Of a DNA stretch of 64,000 nucleotides, positions 36,201-45,312 are shown one piece after another (within the stretch, counting starts at the first letter, position 1; each line of letters opens with the position of its first letter). The notes beneath the pieces are model-generated. The model worked only from the letters and a program-made list of their open reading frames with translations, had not been told where the DNA came from and made no database searches. The position numbers and the translations under genes were made by a program. Source of the stretch: Melitaea cinxia (lineage: Eukaryota > Arthropoda > Insecta > Lepidoptera > Nymphalidae); the NCBI RefSeq assembly GCF_905220565.1, contig NC_059406.1:7512001-7576000 (forward strand), read 5' to 3'.

Positions 36201-36478
36201 TTTTAGGTTCGAACTCATGGGGGTTTTTGCCCATAGTCACCACGCTGGGCAGGCGGGTTGGTGACCGCAGGGCTGACTTTGTCGCACCGAAGACGCTGCT
36301 GCCCGTCCTCGGTCTGTGAATTTAAAAAGCCAGCAGTTGGATGGTTATCCCGCCATCGGTCGGCTTCTTAAGTTCCAAGGTGGTAGTGGAACTGTGCTAT
36401 CCCTTAGTCGCCTCTTACGACACCCACGGGAAGAGATGGGGTGGCTAAATTCTTTAGTGCCGTAACCACACAGCACAT
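33233..36478 (-). mobile_element. full-length RTE-clade LINE
   Basis: About 3.25 kb: a 5' leader of ~260 bp (36219-36478), one intact frame (33258-36218) and a very short 3'UTR with TTG repeats, the compact layout of RTE elements. Identical 9-bp duplications flank it. The 5' boundary agrees with the start of the mini-RTE at 24408. An endonuclease and RT with all expected residues make this a candidate active copy. It probably mobilises the mini-RTE and SINE A families. Confidence 0.9.
33258..36218 (-). CDS. RTE endonuclease-reverse transcriptase
   Basis: 986 codons, uninterrupted, starting at the ATG at 36216-36218; that ATG is retained in mini-RTE copy 2 (GAGTTC context at 44034-44041), which supports it. 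Residues ~44-290 form an APE-type endonuclease that nicks DNA: N51 (TYNGRT), E80 (LSEVR), Y151 (YAPTS), D187/N189 (GDFNAK), D255 and the terminal SDH at 278-280. The RT spans roughly 500-800: KNGRAPGDDG near 502-511, KNYRPISLLS near 564-573, QAGFRNGYST near 598-607, D634 (FVDYEKAFD), GVRQGDVISPKLF near 690-702 and FADD at 732-735. The C-terminal part includes KLKWQWAGHL and GRPPARWTDD, usual for RTE. The last codons (EAYVQQWTAIG) overlap the conserved 3' end used by the dependants. Length and domain order match an intact RTE protein. Shorter frames overlapping it on both strands are shadows. Confidence 0.95.
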   Translation of the reverse strand: MSSNLKIRPSVPGSPTIPGYGSGRGNGGVEGAKNHRGTGGCHRKIFLATYNGRTLRLDHHLTELEVELSHIKWSILGLSEVRREGEDTMILDSGHLFYFREGDGLSQGGVGFLVHKTLTNNVVEVSSVSTRVAYLVLKLTDRYSLKVIQVYAPTSAHSDDEVEALYEDITRAIHGTTSTFYSVVMGDFNAKVGVQGRDGSSIGPHGLGHRNHRGQTLVNFLESEGLFLMNSFFEKKPQRRWTWQSPDTVTRNEIDFIIADKRHIFRDVSVVNRFNTGSDHRLVRGTLNICLRKERTRLMKSTLRPTLPQILCGSEQFQLELQNRFDSLETTSDVDEITDNVVKTVCTLGRRHFPPTKPTKQSKLSPEALDLMRQRRELPAASPEQRALSKRVRKIIRRDLRCSNTREVATLIEQNRGSKVFQRPLGRSLLAKLKTADGRTVCSRPQVREEVENFYGQLYSSSARKPATWDTEDPRAPLLRHYSECIPDFEEDEIGAALGQLKNGRAPGDDGVTTELLKAAGRPVLKALARLFNAVIHRGTTPEAWSRSVVVLFFKRGDKSLLKNYRPISLLSHVYKLFSRVVTNRLARRLDEFQPPEQAGFRNGYSTVDHIHTVRQIIQKTEEYNQPLCMAFVDYEKAFDSVETWAVLDSLQRCHIDWRYIEVLKSMYDAATMTVHVNDQRTRPISLRRGVRQGDVISPKLFTTALEDVFKTLDWGERGINVNGEFISHLRFADDIVIFAETLDELGQMLAGLNESSRRVGLCMNLDKTKVMFNNQVIPIPVSVDGTLLEVVQDYIYLGHTIQLGRNNFEKEADRRIRLGWAAFGRLRRVFTSKIPQCLKTKVFEQCVLPVLTYGAETWTLTKGLVHKFKVAQRAMERAMLGVSLKDRIRNETIRERTKVTDIAHRISKLKWQWAGHLCRRTDGRWSRRVLEWRPRLGKRSVGRPPARWTDDLRKIAGVGWMRIAEDRDVWRELGEAYVQQWTAIG

Positions 36479-36487
36479 TTTTACATA
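36479..36487. repeat. RTE target-site duplication, 5' side
   Basis: TTTTACATA, identical to 33224-33232. Confidence 0.75.
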
Positions 36488-37578
36488 ACAGACTTACAAT
36501 ACAAACATTATTAATCGTGACACCAACACCGTCAACTCCAGATTACAATTTTATAATGGTAAAAAATGCACATCAAAGAAAAGAAATGGTAGGTATATAA
36601 TATACATAACACATTACAAATACATTTTTTCCTTAAATACCATCAACCAAACACTAGTGATTATTATTGTTATTATTACTCAGCTAGAAATACATACTAA
36701 GCAGACAACTTATATATCTTTCTATCTCTTAAACCTTAACTGTACATTGCACAGCCAAAGTACAAATAGGGTGCATTTTTGTCGATATGGATAACCTAGC
36801 CCTACGACTTGCATCTTGGGATCAGTGCTAACTACTAGGCTACCCACACCGAGTCCGTATGCAAGGTTTGAATTTAAAGAGTAAACCCGTTTACGTTTGT
36901 ACTGTTAATGCAATAATTCAAAAATTTCTTTTTTAAACTTAGCATGCCTTAGAGAAAATGTACTATGAAATACATTCACTAGTACTTTTATTGTTGCATC
37001 CAAGTATATTGTACTGAGCACGTAATTTATGACAGTTTATAAGATTCGTACAAAAGGTTTTCGTTCCCGAGAACATTTTAATCTATCTACCACGCTTCTC
37101 ATAATGTCTTTATGTAATTAACTAAATCACTTGCATAAATCATATTTAAACGTAACGAATATTACCATCTCGTTCAAAAAACAAATACAAACGACTATAG
37201 CTCTTATTCCATTATATTTAAGACATATTTTGCGTTCACGGTGTCACATTGTTTTTAAGCGATAAACTCAGTTGTACAAATACGGCACATTTTTTCACCG
37301 CAATAGAATACGTTGTAAAAATATATCAAGTGCAAGGATATCAAAATCGCCAACCGTTTAACTTACAAATGATTATCATTAAATTGAATCAGTGAGCCGT
37401 TATAGGCGATTGGATATGAAGGCGAATCAATAACGCAATGACCCGTATTGAGAGCCAGGCTTTTGCTGATGAATTTGTAATATTTAGAGGATTTATTGAA
37501 AAATTCGTTACGACGTAGATATCGGTTTTCGTTGGTTTATTTTTTCAGCGAGCTAAACCGATATTGGGGTTTCGCTTG
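36488..37578. other. no gene recognised
   Basis: AT-rich spacer between two LINEs; no convincing frame or repeat end. Confidence 0.45.
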
Positions 37579-39330
37579 TAGATAGATAGATAGAATATAC
37601 TTTATTGCACACCACTCGGAAAAAAAACATTACATAAAACAGTTATTTACACATAGAGATAGTAATGTACAAAGGCGGTCTTATCGCTTAGTAGCGATCT
37701 CTTCCAGACAACCTTTAGATATAGGATAATATGCATTGAAAAGGTAGCAGCGCAATTATCTGTATAATTTGTAAATTCAACATTATGCATGCAAACATGA
37801 TGCATTTTCGTTCCCTACTCAAAAAATATAGAAAAAAAATACTTCATACATAGACATATATACATAAAATATCTACATACATACAAAGCATACGTACTTA
37901 CATGCAAACACATAAACATATACACATACATACATACATACATACATACATACATACATACATACATACATCCATACATATATACATACATACATACATA
38001 CATACATACATACATACATACATACATACATACATACATCCATACATATATACATGCATACATACATACATACATAACATGTCGTCACAATTTAACAAAG
38101 TTAATAGAAATAGAAGATAAAATAAGTAAAAGTGATGCAAATTGGAAAAAGCTAAACTGATTAATTAATCATAGTGAGATAGTAGGCTTTAACTAACTTT
38201 TTAAAGGAGATAAGTGATTGTGCTTTTTTGATGTTGAGTGGCAACGCATTCCATAATTGGACTGCCTGTACAGAAAAAGACAATTTGTAAAATTTGGTGT
38301 TGTGCACAGGAACCCTTAGTGTCAGGTTCTCTGCTGAACGAAGAGTTTTATTGTGAGTTCCAAGCAATTCAAATTTATCTTTGAGGTAGATTGGTGCATT
38401 TTTGTGGAATAACACACAGTACAATAGCGAGAGAACATGCAGATTCCGGCGAAGACGAATAGGTAACCATTTGAGCCTTGAACGAAATTCGGAGACGTGA
38501 TCATATTTGCGCAAACCAAATATGAAACGTATGGCGATGTTTTGAAGTCGCTCAAGTTTATTCATTTGTTCTTCGGTTAAATTGAGATAGCTTGCGTCGG
38601 CATAGTCGAGAATGGATAGGATTAGAGATTGGGCTAGCATAATTTTGGTAGGAATTGGCAGAAAATAACGCAACCTCTGAAGAGATTTTAGTGATGCTAT
38701 AGTTTTTCGGCTTAATTCTTTAATGTGATAGGTCCACGATAACGTGGAGTCTATGTATAAACCGAGGTTTTTTACATTCTTGCTATATGGTATGACGGTT
38801 CCGTTGAATTTTAGCTTCGGTAATTCCACCCAATCGATTCTAGAAATCAGATTCTGGCTGCCAACTACAATAGCCTGAGACTTAGCAGGATTTACTGTGA
38901 GGCCGTACATCTTGCTCCAGTCACAAATAATTTCCAAGCCCTTATTGATAACAGAGACAGCTGTAGGTAGCCCCTCAAGAGAAGACTGAAGATAAATTTG
39001 TACATCGTCTGCATACATGTGTGAGAGAGAAGTTATGTTGGAAGTTATTGAATTAATATACAATGAAAAAAGTAAAGGAGACAATACACCACCCTGGGAT
39101 ACACCGGCCATTACATCACACCACGAAGAGAAAGTCTCTTCAATACGAATGCGTTGCCGGCGCCCTTTAAGATAACTTCGAAACCAATCAACCACTGCTG
39201 GAGATATGTTAAGAGAGCGCAGCAGACCTAACAGTAAGTCAAAGTCAACGGTATTAAACGCATTACTGAAGTCAAGTAAAGTGAGTACCGTTAGGCGCTT
39301 ATTATCCATACCCCATCGTATGTCATATGT
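37579..39330 (-). mobile_element. 5'-truncated LINE, same family as 4-6 kb
   Basis: The RT frame (38161-39351) is followed on the minus strand by a 3'UTR with an expanded TATG microsatellite (37912-38077), the conserved stem-loop (37683-37698) and a tail of GTGCAATAAAGTATATTC plus (TATC)n. Truncated just upstream of RT motif A. Same layout as 4053-6850, but a diverged protein and a different tail repeat indicate a separate subfamily. Confidence 0.85.
37912..38077. repeat. (TACA)n microsatellite within LINE 3'UTR
   Basis: About 40 units of TACA. The variant TCCATACATATATACAT occurs at 37970 and again at 38039, showing duplication of a ~69-bp block inside the array. Repetitive frames on both strands (MYVCMYVC and THTYIHTYI types) are artefacts. 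Confidence 0.9.
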
Positions 39331-39351
39331 ACATATGTACAACGATCGCAA
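38161..39351 (-). CDS. LINE reverse transcriptase, 5'-truncated
   Basis: 396 codons without interruption. About the first nine residues are flanking DNA read in frame; homology to the 4-6 kb protein starts near D10 (DIRWGMDNKRLTVL against DIRMAKDNRKLTVL). RT motif A has D27 (LTLLDFSNAFN), GVSQGGVLSPLLF replaces the usual GVPQGG, and YADD lies at 113-116. The end retains the QLWNALPLNIKKA region. The fingers half of the RT and the endonuclease are missing, so it is a dead copy despite the open frame. Protein resemblance to the first copy is clear but well short of identity, so the two are not a recent duplication. Confidence 0.88.
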   Translation of the reverse strand: MRSLYICTYDIRWGMDNKRLTVLTLLDFSNAFNTVDFDLLLGLLRSLNISPAVVDWFRSYLKGRRQRIRIEETFSSWCDVMAGVSQGGVLSPLLFSLYINSITSNITSLSHMYADDVQIYLQSSLEGLPTAVSVINKGLEIICDWSKMYGLTVNPAKSQAIVVGSQNLISRIDWVELPKLKFNGTVIPYSKNVKNLGLYIDSTLSWTYHIKELSRKTIASLKSLQRLRYFLPIPTKIMLAQSLILSILDYADASYLNLTEEQMNKLERLQNIAIRFIFGLRKYDHVSEFRSRLKWLPIRLRRNLHVLSLLYCVLFHKNAPIYLKDKFELLGTHNKTLRSAENLTLRVPVHNTKFYKLSFSVQAVQLWNALPLNIKKAQSLISFKKLVKAYYLTMIN

Positions 39352-39930
39352 CGCACATCACTTTTTTGCACGCTTATAAAAGAGATGTAAACAAAATCAA
39401 GTTGTAATTATAAAATACTTAATCAAACCACGTATACTTACAACGTAACAATATTTAGCTATATACAAAAACACAATTTAACAGAAGCAGTAGCTGAGCT
39501 ACACTTGCGCTATGGTTTTAAATATCTATCATGAGTTTCATTGAATACGTCTTACTTATAACCAACAATTATTTTAGAGTGATTTATCGAAATCCGTAAA
39601 ATCTAAGTTTGTGTAATTTGGTAAATTCTCTCAAGATTGAGTACGTACAATGATCCTATTAACCCAAAATACCTTATCAAATATGCACGACAACTCTAAG
39701 ACCGTTAACTTATCGTTCACTGCAAGAACCGAATACCGTTTTGTTCGAATTGTAATCCTCGATATCTAGCAAGCTGCGTCTTCCCATGGCGTGAAACATT
39801 TCAGTGGATGATTTACACGCCTTATCTTACTCCATTAAGATTAGGTATTCACGCTGCACACCTGCTACTTTGTGAATGTTCGACAATGCATACTCGTAGA
39901 AACTTTGTTGGAAAAAAATATTGTTCTTTT
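39352..39930. other. no gene recognised
   Basis: AT-rich spacer. Confidence 0.4.
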
Positions 39931-40392
39931 TTTAACCGACATCAAGAAAGGAGGAGGTTACTCAATTCGGCCGTATATATACACGGACATAACATATATA
40001 AAAAAAAATATATATATATTTTATGTATAATCGGGGATAACTTCGTCGTTTATGAACCGATTTTGATGACTCTTTTTTTTTTGGAAAGAAGATATCCCTG
40101 GTGCGGTACCATGATAAGGAAACCAGGATCTGATGATGGAATCCTAGATAAATCGAGGAAAACTCGAAAATCTGCATAACTTTTCACTGGGTGTACCGAT
40201 TTTGATAATTTTTAATTTAATCGAAAGCCGATGTTGATGATCATGTGGTCATATTTAAATGTCATTGAGATCTGATTAAAACTTTTGGAGTAATCTTTGA
40301 TAATGCGTTTACTTGACTAATTTTTCGTCCACCTACGTTGTATTACTTATCGATATAATTGAAGTCGGTTTTTTTCGTTTGCCTGCAAACAC
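39931..40392 (-). mobile_element. TIR-repeat family T, medium copy
   Basis: Termini AACCGACATC (39934-39943) and GAAGTCGGTT (40361-40370) form a 10-bp TIR with one mismatch, with the GTTTGC..GCAAAC hairpin just outside the second. Inside, reversed relative to 51-53 kb, are TACCATGATAAGGAAACCAG, CACTGGGTGTACCGATTTTG and CCACCTACGTTGTATTA. Non-coding; the 123-codon plus frame crossing it is an artefact. Confidence 0.75.
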
Positions 40393-40996
40393 AAATATTA
40401 TTTAAACCACAATTGAATGAAAGTCGAATTTTTTGGAGTTTGTTCCTTGAGAAATGATGTTAGGCTCATAGTATGAAAAAATAAAGCGTAAGAAATTTTT
40501 TGTGAAACAGTAACGCTAAGCAGTGATGCTGAGAGAATAACGTTTTACCGCGCAGCGCCTCTAGCGAGAAATGAATATATTTTTAAATATCGCGGTAATC
40601 ATTCATAAGGAGTAAACAGTACAAATAATACAGTCCCGTGTCGGGACGGACAAATACACACTTCTACTTTTGATGTAAGTTACGGGACTTCTGAGTTGTG
40701 GTAGAAAACTATATCAATACTAGGTATATTATTTAATTTAATGTTAAATAAACATCAATAACGTAGATAATAGTATTTAATATATGTAAGTTACTTAAGA
40801 GATCTTGTAAGCTGTAGCATATCTAATGCGGTGAGGCGGAAAACAGAAGCCATTGTAATATTAGTTCTAAATAAGTAATTATAGCCTTATTTGTATTTGT
40901 ATGAGTTAATAAATCTATCATACACTATTTTTATTCATCCTTAAGAATATTGTACACTTCCTATCCGTCACTACTATATCATGTCCTGTGCCCAAA
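40393..40996. other. no gene recognised
   Basis: AT-rich spacer; a less AT-rich patch at 40500-40660 has no frame. Confidence 0.4.
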
Positions 40997-41118
40997 GGTT
41001 ATCTGGAAGAAATCTCTCTTCAGCGATAAGATCGCCTTTGTACATCTTTTTTTTTGTAATTACTACTGTTTGTTTATATTTTGGTGTACAATAAAGAATA
41101 TATTATTATTATTATTAT
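40997..41118 (+). repeat. solo 3' tail of the 4-6 kb LINE family
   Basis: GGTTATCTGGAAGAAATCTC, CAGCGATAAGATCGCC, GGTGTACAATAAAGAATA and a (TTA)n end match 6719-6850. One stem base pair is broken. Confidence 0.8.
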
Positions 41119-42218
41119 AGCCATTTAAAATTAATATTTTTGTAATGTAAACCACATCTTCAATAACATTCATTTCAACTTTATAATTACCTTCATTTTT
41201 TTCAATCACTATGAAAATAAGACTAACAAGAAATTATTAACCTTTAATATAACATAGTTTTTTTTTTCTCATACACCAACAATGAAATCACAGTCGGTTC
41301 AAGACACACTTTACGAGACTATGGGTAGTCCTAATAGCTAAAGGGTACCAAATACGATCGACGAGTGCCACTTATTGCATGTTTATTATTTATGTAGTGT
41401 CAATAAACTCTAAAGCTACTGAACAGCAAATAATAATTGCGCTGCTTTTAGAAAGCTACATTATCTAGAAGCTAATTAGGTAGGCAGGACTGCTAAAAAT
41501 CTTGAGCACACTAGAGTAGTTAGTAGCTTAACTTTTGACCGATTCTGTTGTACTCTGAATGAATTCATAAGAGCTTCTTTATTATATGTTATGGTTAATG
41601 GTTGTTTTGTTTTTTACAATATTAATAGTATGTACTATCGCATTAGGTGAAAAACCTGTAATGGTAGTATATTTATGGCAATAAATAAATAAATAAATAA
41701 ATAAACTTTACCGAAGATAATGGCCAAATAACATTGCTCTCAAATCGTGCTAGTTTCTTGTCGTGAGTAAAGTAGCCAGAGTCACTTTCAGGCGGAGGTA
41801 TAGATACGCTTTTTTCTCGTCATAGTGTATGAAACCCGGTCAAGAAACAAGTTAATGGTACGATCAGCATGTATGAGTCTATCCCATAATAAAGGTTTCG
41901 TTAACGACACATGCGTAGAAAAAGCCCATCCACAAATATGTACATCATAATGTTTTCCTATTAGCTTTCCTAAAAGAAATAAATTTAAAGAGACTTTAGA
42001 TCTTTTCTTAATTTTAATATTCGCAAGTTATCGAAAGGTTAACAAAAAATAAATATGTACACTCCAATTGACCGATATCAGTGCATTACCAATTTTGTAA
42101 ATCGGGGGATAGATATATTTACATGGGTCGGAAGTAATGTACAATAGGGTCACACATATTTCGGCAATTCAAAATTATTTGATTATGATGTAATAAAAAA
42201 ATTTATCTATAATTAGAA
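41119..42218. other. no gene recognised
   Basis: AT-rich; (AATA)n at about 41685-41704. Confidence 0.45.
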
Positions 42219-42494
42219 TTGTATTTGCTCGAAAAACCGACTTCAATTATAATCTTACACCATTAACACATCGTAGGTAGATGAAAAAACAGTCAAGTAA
42301 ATACGCAGTATTAGATATAACTCAAAAAGTACTTATCAGATCTCGATTACATTTAAATGAAACCACATGATACGCACCACCGTTCGATTAAACCAAGAAT
42401 TATCGAAATTGGTCCACCCAGTAAAACCAGAAACCACCTAGTAACCTCAGAACTTAGGTAACATACCTCCTCCTTTTTTTTTGAAGTGAGTTAA
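42219..42494 (+). mobile_element. TIR-repeat family T, short copy
   Basis: AACCGACTTC (42235-42244) and GAAGTGAGTT (42483-42492) are the paired ends. Inside is a single core unit: ATCGTAGGTAGATGAAAAAA, CAGTCAAGTAAATACGCAG, TATCAGATCTCGATTACATT, ATTGGTCCACCCAGTAAAA. 258 bp between outer TIR ends, the minimal form. Confidence 0.75.
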
Positions 42495-43913
42495 AATTTT
42501 AATGTTATATTCAAAAAGAGTAACCGTGTAGAGCAATATTGGACAAGGGGTTATTATAAAACCGTACAAGGTCATTCTATTTATGTTGAGAGGTACGTAG
42601 ATGCAGATGATTATGATAAATGTAAGTTATCTTGTTAGGAGGATAGGATCCCCTACAAACAGAAGAGGTTAGGTTTATAGGTTTAACAAATACCGTAATT
42701 GGTACTATAATGTTTAATGTTTGCAAAGCCTTTTAGCAGTATTTTGCTTCCTCAGCATCCATTCTGGCGGTGTGAATCCAGTGACCGGATTCGGTGATTG
42801 CATTTTTTGAGAAAATAACCGCTCTATGAAAGTTTAGAGCAGGAGTCCTTCCATCTATAGATGCGTTATGGTGTAGACATTTAACTCTATTTACAGCTGA
42901 AAAAAACACTGAAGTTGCTTAACTTATCGTGGTAGAATAAAAGAACACATTTCGTACTCTAATACACACACTTCACATTTTAATTACTTGCAGAGCACGT
43001 TAGAAATAGTTTTTTGAATAAAAAGCTCGGCTAGTTTCGACAAATGTAGATGTTGAGAATTCCTTCACAAATTTGTAGCTCTAATTGAAATTGATATAAA
43101 TATTATTTAGCTTTTAATTTGATGTATAATTCTTTTTCAAATTATGATTCTTAATGTTCTAAAGAGAACTTTTTGTATGTGTCTTAAATTTCGGATAAAA
43201 ATAATTTGATGTAACATTTACTGTTTTTTACGCTTTATTAATGATCTACTTATGTTGGAATGAAAAAAAAGGTTAGATTATTATGGTTTCATGATGAAAT
43301 CCTGGATCCGGCCGGATTGAAAACGACACTGGATTGCAATCTCTTTATACAAATTACTTTAGTTTTCACATAGATGTGAAATTTATGAAAATTTAATTTA
43401 CACGTAAACAAAAAACGTTTTTACAAATAACATTTTTCCATCTAAAGAAATATTCAGGTTATACATAAAAAAATTATGTTCATACCCTTTTTAGACAAAA
43501 AATTTCGTGTTAAAAATATAAAACAAAAATTCACTTCATATTTCAAGGCCTGTATATGTTTATTAATGGAAAAAGCCAAAACATTTTAGTAATTCCCCGT
43601 ATATGTATAAGACTTAAAATTCTCCCTAGAAAGCTGTTCACGGTTTTACTGCAATGTCATGGAACTTCATATACCCTTAAATATGGTGAAAAGTGTTCTT
43701 ACATAAATAAGTTTCTATTTTCACATACTTTAGGTTTAAAAATTGTGTTTCCATATTAAAACATCATTTTTAGTTATTAAGTACTTAAGCGAACGTGGTC
43801 AAATAATTATGTAGTAAAACTGAGATACACGTATTATATAAATTATTACATCATATATTAGTATTTATTTATATTTTACTGTAATTGTTTATATATATAT
43901 ATAAAGGTAAAAG
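42495..43913. other. no gene recognised
   Basis: AT-rich; the frame at 43556-43759 has no motif I can identify. Confidence 0.45.
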
Positions 43914-43924
43914 GTATGTAACTA

Positions 43925-44108
43925 CCAGGTATGAAATAGGTACACAGGCCAAAGACGGGCAGCGTCGGTGCGACAAAGCTAGCCCTGCGATCACCAACCC
44001 GCCTGCCCAGCTTGGTGACTAGGGGCAAAACACATGAGTTCACGCTATTTTTGGCGTGAACTTTTGGAGGCCTATGTCTAGCAGTGGACTGCGATAGACT
44101 GAAATGAT
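43925..44108 (+). mobile_element. mini-RTE, copy 2, 5'-truncated, with TSD
   Basis: GTATGTAACTA occurs at 43914-43924 and 44109-44119, an exact 11-bp TSD. Between them the RTE leader (AAAGACGGGCAGCGTCGG, GCCTGCCCAGC, GGTGACTA, ACATGAGTTC) joins the RTE 3' end (GTGAAC, TGGAGGCCTATGTC, GCAGTGGACTGCGATAG). GTTCACGC (44038-44045) and GCGTGAAC (44054-44061) form a perfect hairpin at the junction. 5' truncation plus a TSD indicates insertion by target-primed reverse transcription. Confidence 0.85.
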
Positions 44109-44377
44109 GTATGTAACTAATTGCATCACTATGAGTGCGTAGTATGGTGCGTGAGCTGTTTTCTGTGACCGTATTTCAGTATTTTAAACTTCTTCAGGGG
44201 TTTGATTGCCGTCCCAACTCTTGATGTGATATAAAAAATTATAATATTAATATACATATCGTTCTTCTATAAAACACAGGCAACAAATTTAGTAGTTTAA
44301 TTAAAAATAATATTGTTCAGTTCGAAAAGTTACAAAATAAATAAAGTTCTAAAATAAAAGTAGCCTAAGTTACTCCT

Positions 44378-44511
44378 TATTATATCAGCTTAGATAAAAT
44401 AAATATAATATATATAGATAAAACAGAGATTAGCCGGAACAAGCAGACAGACAGACAAAAATTGTAAAAAAAATGTTATTTCGGTATACGCCTACCCGAG
44501 AATAAAGGAAT
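44378..44511 (-). mobile_element. Helitron-like family H2, internal fragment
   Basis: Reversed, it matches 18390-18530: TATACCGAAATAACATTTTT, TTTTGTCTGTCTGTCTG, CAGCTGATATAATAAGGAG versus the H2 copy. Neither terminus is present. Confidence 0.6.
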
Positions 44512-45011
44512 ATATGTATATATTAAATGTATGTATATTTATATTCCTTTTTAAATAGAAAAATCTTTAACTCTTAATGACCCATCCACTTCTATTAATG
44601 CGATATGTGTATATTTTTAGGACAAGGAAGTTTTCTGTATCGTGTTTAAGTAATGAACCTAATTTCTAATCTACGGAAGCAATTCAACCGACACATAGGT
44701 AGCAGGCGCCATGTTGGAACGCATGTGTTACAACATCATTAAGCGCCCCTGTATGTCTACGTGTACAGTTTATTGATCTGAATAATGTTTCGATACTAAC
44801 TATTGGAAGACGTATTTATTTATACACACTAAATAATATACGTGTTTTATGTGTTCGAAAATGTTGTAGTTGCTCTAGTTCCAAAATTTTACCTAATAAG
44901 TGTTATCTAGTTCGTATCATTTGTGTCAGCTGAGATAACTTTTGGCTGGCCCTAAACTGGTTTCTGCATTGTTTTCTGTATAAAATATTACACTTTAAAG
45001 TAATACATTCT
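44512..45011. other. no gene recognised
   Basis: A patch at 44690-44760 (GGTAGCAGGCGCCATGTTGG) is less AT-rich but has no frame. Confidence 0.4.
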
Positions 45012-45090
45012 GCCCTATAGATGCCCTATAGATGAACCGAATAGTCATTAAAAGATGGTAATCTTTTAATGACTATTCGGTTAATTATAG
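45012..45090. repeat. 11-bp direct doublet plus perfect 22-bp inverted repeat
   Basis: GCCCTATAGAT is doubled at 45012-45033. Then 45035-45056 and 45061-45082 are exact reverse complements around a GGTA loop, and CTATA/TATAG outside extend the pairing after mismatches. Confidence 0.9.
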
Positions 45091-45122
45091 ACGATAACTT
45101 TATTACAGAATATTATATATAT

Positions 45123-45312
45123 AATACTGCTTTCCAGCAGTGTTGTGTTCCTGTTGGTGAGTTAGGTGAGCAGAGCTGCTGGAGATGTTGGGGAAAGGGT
45201 CGGCAACGCGCTTGCGATGTTTCTAGTGTTTCAGACGTCTATAAGCTACGGTAATCGCATACCATCCATCAGGTGAGCTGTACGCTTTTTTGCCGACCTA
45301 CATGTATAAAAA
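45123..45312 (+). repeat. LINE 3' tail of another family, ending in poly-A
   Basis: AGCAGTGTTGTGTTCC, GGTCGGCAACGCGCTTGCGA, TCTATAAGCTACGGTAATCG, CATCAGGTGAGC and GCCGACCTACATGTATAAAA, then A9. Markedly more GC-rich than its surroundings. I recognise the pattern as a dispersed lepidopteran 3' tail but cannot name the LINE. A related diverged copy lies at 54785-54862. The 61-codon frame is not a gene. Confidence 0.6.

Noticed and set aside
37912..38077. CRISPR-like array of short repeats
   Set aside because: A 4-bp simple repeat without spacers, in an insect-type genome.
37873..38120. repetitive Cys/Met/Tyr or His/Ile/Thr-rich proteins
   Set aside because: They are translations of the (TACA)n microsatellite, open on several frames and both strands.
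39808..40179. 123-codon plus frame
   Set aside because: Runs from spacer DNA into the TIR repeat at 39931; not conserved in the other copies of that repeat.
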